Of a DNA stretch of 64,000 nt, positions 46,148 through 52,886 are shown piece after piece. How positions within the stretch are numbered: the stretch's first letter is position 1; every line of letters starts with the position of its first letter. The DNA is taken from assembly GCA_964372115.1 (NCBI GenBank), contig CAYJPN010000010.1:84174-148173 (forward strand), read 5' to 3'. The position numbers and the translations under genes are program-made. Source of the DNA: CG2-30-36-16 sp964372115 (GTDB lineage: Bacteria > Bacteroidota > Ignavibacteria > Ignavibacteriales > Ignavibacteriaceae). The notes under the pieces are model-generated. The model worked only from the letters and a program-made list of their open reading frames with translations, was not told where the DNA came from and did no database searches.

Positions 46148-46498
46148 TTAATTGTTAGCTTTTTTTTCTTTAAAAGTTAGAAGCCATCTTACCATTTTAT
46201 CTAAATCTTCATCGCTTCCTTTGAAAGCAGATTTGTGTTTTTTGCCGTCAGTTGCTTCTTCCTTTTTCAAATATTTAGTTAGGAAATCGGCGGTTAGGTC
46301 GCTGGAAAGTTTTGAAAGATCGATAGCATCTTTTTTCTTTGAAGTAATTTCTTCAGATGTAATTGAATGGCACATTGTGCATTTGTTGTCAACAAAAATT
46401 TTCTTCCCCGAAGCATCTCCTGCTGGGATTGAATATGCGAAACCATAAAGTGCAATTATTGCTAAAACAAAAAGTAGATAAAGGGCTAAATTTTTCAT
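46148..46498 (-). CDS. Small monohaem c-type cytochrome
   Basis: The frame is open to 46510, but ATG 46498 (MKNLALYLLFVL) gives a normal signal or anchor helix. The protein has one haem site CTMCHS (Cys44, Cys47, His48 counted from 46510) and a Lys-rich remainder with a possible distal Met in DKMVRWL. It resembles class I cytochromes that shuttle electrons in the periplasm. It is the first gene of the operon, 53 bases before the 13-haem fusion, and could deliver electrons to or from the larger subunits. Confidence 0.82.
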   Translation of the reverse strand: MKNLALYLLFVLAIIALYGFAYSIPAGDASGKKIFVDNKCTMCHSITSEEITSKKKDAIDLSKLSSDLTADFLTKYLKKEEATDGKKHKSAFKGSDEDLDKMVRWLLTFKEKKANN

Positions 46499-46650
46499 TG
46501 GACAATCCATTATCGGGTTTAAAATCGATTAGAATCAAACAAACTTTGTGCCGATAAATATATTGATATTTATTTATCATTTTGCAGAACTTGAAGATCA
46601 AATATCTCCAATTTAAGAGAGTTTTTCAAGAGCTGCTTCTCATTGATGAG

Positions 46651-46677
46651 AATACTAACAGAAACACTGTTGGTATT
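46651..46677. repeat. Hairpin region after the aminotransferase gene
   Basis: AATACTAACAG (46651-46661) pairs with CTGTTGGTATT (46667-46677), one G-T pair, 5-base loop. CTCAT/ATGAG pairs lie just left of it. The T-run is weak on either strand, so it may be a terminator or an mRNA 3' structure for the gene ending at 46718. Confidence 0.5.
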
Positions 46678-46717
46678 TTCAACAGACCGTGCAGCAGTTC
46701 CTTTTTAAATGAATTAT

Positions 46718-48211
46718 CTAACTGGAGATATGTCTAACATTGTCCATATTAAACCAATCGGAAATCATTTCTATTTCGCTGTTGTTAAATGATTTATGTC
46801 TGAATTCATTCGAGTGAAGATCATAAGTGTAGTCTTTGCTCCACTCCTCAATATTCAAAACTGTTTGTTTGATTGCATCGAGTGTAAATAATAAATCTTC
46901 GTTTGTCATTGTTGGATGAATCGACATTCTGACCCAGCCGGGTTTTTCGGACAAATCGCCATGGTTAATTTTTTCGGCAATCTTACGGCTTTTGCACAGG
47001 CTAACGTGTAAAAGAAAATGCCCATAGGTGCCGGCACATGAACAACCTCCGCGCACTTGAATCCCAAACCGGTCATTAACTATTTTTACAAGCAGGTTGT
47101 AGTGAACATTTTCTAAATAAAAAGAAATTGCTCCTAAGCGATGTTCTACATTATCGGCTAAAATATGCAAACCCGGTATTTTCTTTAGTCCTTCAAAAGC
47201 TATTTTTACAAGTTCTTCTTCCCTTGCACGAATATTTTCAACACCCATTTCTTCTTTTAATTTAATACATAAAGCTGCCCTAATTGTCTGAAGAAATGAA
47301 GGAGTTCCTCCGTCTTCGCGCAGTTCGATATTTGAAACAAATTTATATTGACCCCACGGATTTGTCCAATCAACAGTGCCGCCCCCCGGATGATCGGGCA
47401 CACGGTTTTTGTATAACTTAGAATCGAAAATAAGAACTCCGGCAGTTCCGGGTCCGCCGAGAAATTTATGCGGCGAAAAAAATATTGCGTCAAGTTTTTG
47501 AAACGGGTCTTCCGGATGCATATTCATATCGACATATGGTGCGGAACAGGCAAAATCGATAAAACAAAAACCTCCGTATTTGTGCATTATTGCAGCCATC
47601 TGATGGTAAGGAGTAACAATTCCGGTTACATTAGAACAAGCGGTAAATGCGCCGATTTTAAGTTGAGAGTTTTTATGTTTTTCTAAATGGTATTCCAGGT
47701 TATCAAGGCTTACAAGACCATGGTCATCGGGTGGAACCACAACTACATCGGCAATAGTTTCGAGCCAAGAAGTCTGATTTGAATGATGTTCCATATGTGT
47801 AACAAAAACCACAGGGCGCAATTCTTTTGGAAGATGTATGTATTCTTTTAATTGTTCAGGTATTTTTAACCCGAGAATCCGCTGAAACTTATTTACCACC
47901 CCCGTCATTCCCGCGCCGGCAGTAATAATAACATCATCTTTCCCGGCGTTTACATGACGTTTAATAAGTTCGTGGGCATAATGGTATGCAAGCGTCATTG
48001 ATGTGCCGGTAACACTCGATTCGGAGTGTGTGTTGCCAACTAACGGACCAAAACCCTCGCACATTTTTTTTTCAATCGGTTCATACAATCTGCCGCTGGC
48101 TATCCAGTCGGCATAAACAATCCGTTTTTCGCCATAAGGTGAGTGAAACGTCTTGTTGTTACCGATTATATTTTTTCTAAACTTTTCGAAGTATTTTTCA
48201 AGATTTTCCAT
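46718..48211 (-). CDS. Class V PLP-dependent aminotransferase (SufS-like fold)
   Basis: The frame is open to 48226, but ATG 48211 (MENLEKYFEKF) is a more natural start. The fold-type I core has TAGAGMTGVVNKF (cofactor loop), FIDFACSAPY (PLP pyridine-binding Asp), and the Schiff-base Lys in FFSPHKFLGGPG (near residue 256). C-terminal RGGCSCAGTYG resembles the active-site Cys loop of group II cysteine desulfurases, so sulfur transfer from cysteine is plausible. No SufBCD genes are adjacent and homologues are annotated loosely, so isopenicillin-N-epimerase-like activity is the main alternative. Confidence 0.85.
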   Translation of the reverse strand: MENLEKYFEKFRKNIIGNNKTFHSPYGEKRIVYADWIASGRLYEPIEKKMCEGFGPLVGNTHSESSVTGTSMTLAYHYAHELIKRHVNAGKDDVIITAGAGMTGVVNKFQRILGLKIPEQLKEYIHLPKELRPVVFVTHMEHHSNQTSWLETIADVVVVPPDDHGLVSLDNLEYHLEKHKNSQLKIGAFTACSNVTGIVTPYHQMAAIMHKYGGFCFIDFACSAPYVDMNMHPEDPFQKLDAIFFSPHKFLGGPGTAGVLIFDSKLYKNRVPDHPGGGTVDWTNPWGQYKFVSNIELREDGGTPSFLQTIRAALCIKLKEEMGVENIRAREEELVKIAFEGLKKIPGLHILADNVEHRLGAISFYLENVHYNLLVKIVNDRFGIQVRGGCSCAGTYGHFLLHVSLCKSRKIAEKINHGDLSEKPGWVRMSIHPTMTNEDLLFTLDAIKQTVLNIEEWSKDYTYDLHSNEFRHKSFNNSEIEMISDWFNMDNVRHISS

Positions 48212-48379
48212 AATACGCCTGAACAAAATAAATGTGCTGCAAAATTAGCAAAAATATGATTAGTTGTATATGTTAATATTTTAAAAGCCGTGTGACAATT
48301 GTCAATGTAGAATAAAGAGCCATTTCATCATAAGAAAACTTTGATATATTTGCGGAAGACAATATTGAAAAGAATAGGA

Positions 48380-48574
48380 ATGATGAGTATAATCAATAAA
48401 AAATATTATAACTGGAAAATAGACGAGGGCGATTATCAGCCCGAATACCATCTCTCGAAAAAAATAGAAAAAGAAGTCATGATTCAAAACTTTAAACGAA
48501 AAGGATTTCGTTTAATTATTGTTTTATTATTTATTGCTGCGCTCATTGCGGGTTCCGCTTTTATGCTCCATTAA
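48380..48574 (+). CDS. Small single-helix membrane protein
   Basis: The frame is open from 48341; the ATG at 48380 (MSIINKKYY) or 48377 is the likely start. The product of about 64 residues has a polar, Lys/Glu-rich N-terminal part and one C-terminal membrane helix (LIIVLLFIAALIAGSAFML). It is followed by a strong terminator at 48599-48620, which supports it being transcribed. No family is recognised. Confidence 0.55.
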   Translation: MMSIINKKYYNWKIDEGDYQPEYHLSKKIEKEVMIQNFKRKGFRLIIVLLFIAALIAGSAFMLH

Positions 48575-48595
48575 AATTACTTTAATTTAGTTTAC

Positions 48596-48629
48596 AAAGG
48601 CAGAAGTTTATACTTCTGCCTTTTTTTTG
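48596..48629 (+). terminator. Intrinsic terminator
   Basis: GGCAGAAGT (48599-48607) pairs with ACTTCTGCC (48612-48620) and is followed by eight T. It ends the transcript of the small membrane protein before the sugar-kinase gene. Confidence 0.9.
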
Positions 48630-48673
48630 CTATTTTTCATATCGTATTTGTACAAATAAAACAGATAATACGG

Positions 48674-49597
48674 ATGAAATATTTTATCGGAATGGATGGC
48701 GGAGGAACAAAAACTCATGCCGTTATAACTAACCTAAACCGGGAAAAACTTTTTGAATGCAGCGGGGGTGCTTCTAATTTTTTAGTGCAGGGTACATTAA
48801 CTGTTTCTAAAACTCTTCTTTCGTTAATCCAAAAATGTGTTGATGAAGTAAATGCGTCAATTGATGATGTTGAGTGTGTTCTGCTTGGTACAACCGGAGC
48901 GGGAAGAAGAACAGACGCGGAAAAACTTGAAACCGATTTTACGGCTTATTTAAAAGAACAAAATTTAAGACTTAATCTTTTCTGTGTTGAAAGTGATGCA
49001 CGCATAGCGCTTGAAGGAGCATTTTCCGGAAAGCCGGGCAGCATACTTATTGCCGGAACCGGTTCCATCATGTTCGGAAAAGATGCCTCAGAAAATATTC
49101 ATAGGGTTGGCGGTTTCGGGCGGTTTCTTGGCGATGAAGGAAGCGGCTACATGATAGGGAAAAAAGGACTTGTTGCGGTTTCAAAACATTTTGACGGACG
49201 GGGTGAAAAAACATTGATAACAAAATTAGTAAATGAAAAATTTGGTATCGAAACCCCCGAAATTTTAATAACAGAAATTTATAAAAACAATTTCGACATC
49301 GCTTCGGTTGCCCCGCTAATAATTGATGCTGCCGTAAAAAGTGATGCGGAGGCGGTTAAAATAATTGAAGACGAAACAAATGAACTTATACTTCATATAA
49401 AATCAATGTTCAAAAAAATAAATGAGCGGGAATTAAACGTAGCTTTTATCGGCGGGCTTATAAGCGGCGAAAATTATTATTCCATTTTATTTAGAAAAAA
49501 AATTAAAGATCAACTGCCGCAAATAAATGTTATCGAGCCAATATATCCGCCTGCAATGGGCGCTGTATTAATGGCAAAACAAAAAGCAGGCATGTAA
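48674..49597 (+). CDS. BadF/BadG/BcrA-family sugar kinase (GlcNAc/MurNAc kinase-like)
   Basis: The 307-residue protein has the actin-like ATPase motif GMDGGGTKT (residues 6-14), a second phosphate loop ILIAGTGSIMFG, and GGFGRFLGDEGSGYMIG, the sugar-kinase signature of N-acetylglucosamine kinases. The related MurK phosphorylates both GlcNAc and MurNAc. Its neighbours are an AmpG-like permease and a GH3 N-acetylglucosaminidase, so phosphorylation of recovered wall sugars is the best guess. It starts the plus-strand recycling cluster. Confidence 0.88.
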   Translation: MKYFIGMDGGGTKTHAVITNLNREKLFECSGGASNFLVQGTLTVSKTLLSLIQKCVDEVNASIDDVECVLLGTTGAGRRTDAEKLETDFTAYLKEQNLRLNLFCVESDARIALEGAFSGKPGSILIAGTGSIMFGKDASENIHRVGGFGRFLGDEGSGYMIGKKGLVAVSKHFDGRGEKTLITKLVNEKFGIETPEILITEIYKNNFDIASVAPLIIDAAVKSDAEAVKIIEDETNELILHIKSMFKKINERELNVAFIGGLISGENYYSILFRKKIKDQLPQINVIEPIYPPAMGAVLMAKQKAGM

Positions 49598-49626
49598 ATT
49601 TTTATAAACAATATATAATCGAAAGA

Positions 49627-51435
49627 ATGTTAATGAGTAAATTAAAATCGACTATAAGAAATGCTTGGGCATGGATACCTTCTTTATATTATGCTGAGGG
49701 TATACCTTACGTTGTTGTTATGCTCGTTTCGGTTGTTATGTATAAACGTATGGGTATCTCAAATACCGACATAGCTTTTTTTACAAGTTTGTTGTATCTG
49801 CCCTGGGTAATAAAACCGCTCTGGAGCCCATTTGTCGATTTAATAAAAACAAAAAGATTTTGGATTGTGATGATGCAGCTAATCATTGGTGCGGGCCTCG
49901 CCGGTGTTGCTTTTATGATTCCCGGTCCTGATTTTCTTAAATATACTCTTGCGTTTTTTTTCCTGCTTGCATTCAGCAGTGCAACACACGACATTGCCGC
50001 AGACGGCTTTTATATGCTTGGACTCGACGAGCACGATCAAGCTTTTTATGTTGGTATTAGAAGTACGTTTTATAGGCTTGCAATGATCACAGGGCAAGGA
50101 TTACTGATTATACTTGCCGGTTATTTTGAAGTGCACAGCGGATTGCCGCGAGTTGAAATAACAGTTAATTCTGCTCCTTCCGTTAAGACAGAAACTCTTG
50201 TGAATTTAGATTCAATTACATTCAACAGAAACTTTGATGATTTAAGAGTATTATCGAGCAGTAATAATTTTGATGTCCCGACAGCTCAAATAAGCAAAGC
50301 TAAGGTGGATTCGTTACTTACATTAGTGCAGTACAAAAATACAAAAAACGGTTTTTATCCGAATCAAAAAACATCGGAACAGCCTGAGTTTATTATCACG
50401 CCGGAGAGTCGTAATACAAAAGCAGGGAATATTTCTATTATTGCTTTTTCATTATCAAAAGCGCCCGCCGATAATAAAGAGGTAGTAGTTAACGTTGATA
50501 GAAGTTCAGGTGATAAAAGCATAAGTTTAATTGAAGGTACACGTTTTGTATTTGATAAATCAAATTGGGACAAAGCTGCACTTGCAATTGTACAACTGGA
50601 CCCAAAATTAAAAAGCGTAACCACAACATCCTTCGAAGCTTTATCCGGTGATATTCCCTGGGCATGGTCGATGACATTTTTTATAATCGCAGGATTATTT
50701 GTAGCGTTTTTTATATATCATTACATTATTCTACCTTATCCTGTTACCGATTTACCTGCGGTTAAAGATCCTTCGAAAAAAATAGGGAAAGAGTTTTTTA
50801 GATCATTTGTAATATTCTTTAAGAAAAAACATATTGGTTTGGCAATTGCATTCTTACTTATATATCGTTTTGGTGAGGCGCAGCTTATAAAACTAACCGC
50901 TCCATTTTTAATTGATGCCCGCGAAGTTGGCGGTTTGGGTTTAACTACAGGGGAATATGGACTTGTTTACGGTACGATAGGAATTATCGGTCTTACTATC
51001 GGCGGAATTATAGGCGGGTTTTATGCAGCCAGGGTCGGATTAAAAAAATCAATTTGGTGGATGTTTGCCGCTATAAATATTCCGCACCTTTTGTATGTGT
51101 ACCTTGCTTTTTTTCAGCCCGATAATATTTTTATCATCTCCACAAGTGTTGCTCTTGAGCAGTTCGGCTACGGATTTGGTTTTACAGCCTACATGCTTTA
51201 TATGATTCATATTTCGGAGGGAGATTTTAAAACTTCGCATTATGCTATTGCAACCGGTTTTATGGCTCTTAGCATGATGATACCGGGTCTTTTTGCTGGA
51301 TGGCTGCAGGAATTATTGGGCTACCAATTTTTCTTCCTCTGGATACTTTTAGCTATGATACCGGGTTTCTTTATTATAAAAGCAGTGCACATAGACCCTG
51401 AATTCGGAAAAAAAACAAAGGAGCTAAAAGCATAA
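49627..51435 (+). CDS. AmpG-like MFS permease with a large extracytoplasmic insert
   Basis: The 602-residue protein begins with AWAWIPSLYYAEGIPYVVV and YLPWVIKPLWSPFVD, diagnostic of AmpG-type muropeptide transporters. A segment of about 165 residues (175-340) between membrane helices is hydrophilic and beta-rich, with VVNVDRSSGDKSISL and FDKSNWDKAALAIV resembling a Calx-beta-like domain; ordinary AmpG lacks it. AmpG imports anhydro-muropeptides released during wall turnover. It overlaps no gene but is only 1 base before the beta-lactamase-fold gene, and 29 bases after the kinase. Confidence 0.88.
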   Translation: MLMSKLKSTIRNAWAWIPSLYYAEGIPYVVVMLVSVVMYKRMGISNTDIAFFTSLLYLPWVIKPLWSPFVDLIKTKRFWIVMMQLIIGAGLAGVAFMIPGPDFLKYTLAFFFLLAFSSATHDIAADGFYMLGLDEHDQAFYVGIRSTFYRLAMITGQGLLIILAGYFEVHSGLPRVEITVNSAPSVKTETLVNLDSITFNRNFDDLRVLSSSNNFDVPTAQISKAKVDSLLTLVQYKNTKNGFYPNQKTSEQPEFIITPESRNTKAGNISIIAFSLSKAPADNKEVVVNVDRSSGDKSISLIEGTRFVFDKSNWDKAALAIVQLDPKLKSVTTTSFEALSGDIPWAWSMTFFIIAGLFVAFFIYHYIILPYPVTDLPAVKDPSKKIGKEFFRSFVIFFKKKHIGLAIAFLLIYRFGEAQLIKLTAPFLIDAREVGGLGLTTGEYGLVYGTIGIIGLTIGGIIGGFYAARVGLKKSIWWMFAAINIPHLLYVYLAFFQPDNIFIISTSVALEQFGYGFGFTAYMLYMIHISEGDFKTSHYAIATGFMALSMMIPGLFAGWLQELLGYQFFFLWILLAMIPGFFIIKAVHIDPEFGKKTKELKA

Positions 51436-51436
51436 A

Positions 51437-52618
51437 ATGAAAAAAATTATTATACCTGTCGCGGTTATTCTTTTTTCAATACTTTTTGGTTTTACCGGAA
51501 ACGATACATGCAAAAAAAGCAGCCCGAAAAGTTTATTAACGAAAAGTATTAAAGCCGATTTTACCGAAGTAGATAAGATCATTCAAAACGGTATTAAAGA
51601 TACCGCATACCCCGGTGCGGTTGTATTAATTTCGAAAGAAGGTAAAATTTTATACGAAAAAGCTTTCGGCAATTTTACTTACGATAAAAACTCGAACCCC
51701 GTAAAAACTACAACCATGTTCGATTTGGCTTCATTGACAAAAGTTACCGCCACCACAAACGCTGCGATGATTTGTGTGGACAGAGGATTATTTAGTCTTG
51801 ACGATAAGGTTGTAAAATATATCCCTGAATTCGGCGCTAACGGTAAAGATGTTGTGACAATAAAAAACTTGATGCTGCACAACGCCGGCTTAACTGCGTG
51901 GAAACCATTTTATAAAACAAATATTAAAACCGCCGATGAACTATTAAAATATATTTATAACAGCGAACTTCAATATGAGCCCGGAACAAAAACCGTATAC
52001 TCAGACTGGGGATTAATTACAGTCGGTAAAATAATTGAACGCGTTACCGGGCAGAGCCTGGATGAGTTTTGCAGTAAAGAAATATTTAAACCTTTAGAGA
52101 TGAACCATACAATGTTCAACCCTCCGGCAGATTTAAAGAATGAAATAATGCCTACCGAAATTGATAATTATTGGCGTCACAGAATTATTCAGGGAACTGT
52201 GCATGATGAAACAAGCGATATGCTTGGAGGAGTTGCCGGACATGCAGGTTTATTTTCAAATGCCGATGACCTGGCGAAAATCCTTCGAATGCTTCTTCAA
52301 AAAGGAAGTTATGATGGGAAACTATTAATAAAACCGGAAACTGTTGAGATGTTTATAAAACGACAGTCGCCAAAGAGCTCTCGCGCAATCGGCTGGGATA
52401 CCAAAACAAAAGAAGGTTCAACAGCCGGAACATTGTTCGATCTTACTTCTTATGGTCATACGGGTTTTACAGGTACATCGCTTTGGACTGACCCAACGCG
52501 TAGACTGTTTGTTATCTTTTTAACGAATCGGGTTTATCCCACAAGAGATAATTTTAAGTTGTTCAAAATTCGTGGAAAGCTGCACGACGCTGTTATAAAC
52601 TCAATTGAGCCGAAATAA
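51437..52618 (+). CDS. Serine hydrolase of the class C beta-lactamase fold
   Basis: The 393-residue protein has a hydrophobic signal (residues 1-20). Catalytic motifs are SxxK in ASLTKVT (about residue 97), Tyr in TVYSDWG (about 186), and HTG in GHTGFTGTS (about 340). The family includes low-molecular-weight penicillin-binding proteins, esterases and D-amino-acid peptidases. It is homologous along its whole length to the C-terminal third of the GH3 fusion encoded downstream (52887-55784), so the two arose by duplication. Start codon is 1 base after the AmpG stop. Confidence 0.9.
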   Translation: MKKIIIPVAVILFSILFGFTGNDTCKKSSPKSLLTKSIKADFTEVDKIIQNGIKDTAYPGAVVLISKEGKILYEKAFGNFTYDKNSNPVKTTTMFDLASLTKVTATTNAAMICVDRGLFSLDDKVVKYIPEFGANGKDVVTIKNLMLHNAGLTAWKPFYKTNIKTADELLKYIYNSELQYEPGTKTVYSDWGLITVGKIIERVTGQSLDEFCSKEIFKPLEMNHTMFNPPADLKNEIMPTEIDNYWRHRIIQGTVHDETSDMLGGVAGHAGLFSNADDLAKILRMLLQKGSYDGKLLIKPETVEMFIKRQSPKSSRAIGWDTKTKEGSTAGTLFDLTSYGHTGFTGTSLWTDPTRRLFVIFLTNRVYPTRDNFKLFKIRGKLHDAVINSIEPK

Positions 52619-52644
52619 CAAAATACTATATATTAATTTTATCG

Positions 52645-52735
52645 GGCCGTCTCAAAGGTTTTTAACTTCCAGCATAAAATCTTCGGCGCATGTATTTCTG
52701 GTGGAAAATTTGTTTTTGAGACAGCCGCTTTTTTA
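52645..52735 (+). terminator. Long-loop terminator between two hydrolase genes
   Basis: GGCCGTCTCAAA (52645-52656) pairs with TTTGAGACAGCC (52715-52726), one G-T pair, followed by a T-run (TTTTTTATAAATT) after GC. The loop of 58 bases contains further partial pairing. It lies after the stop of the serine hydrolase, so it may end the first transcript or attenuate reading into the GH3 fusion. Confidence 0.6.
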
Positions 52736-52886
52736 TAAATTCAATTGCATTCAAGTTTTTCTCATTATTATTTTTGTAATGTTTCTTAAAATCTTGTATA
52801 AGTTTTGTAATTATTTATATTAACAGTACAGGTTCTTATTCGGTAATTCGATAAAGAATCTTCTTTTAGAAACAAACAAGTGTGTA

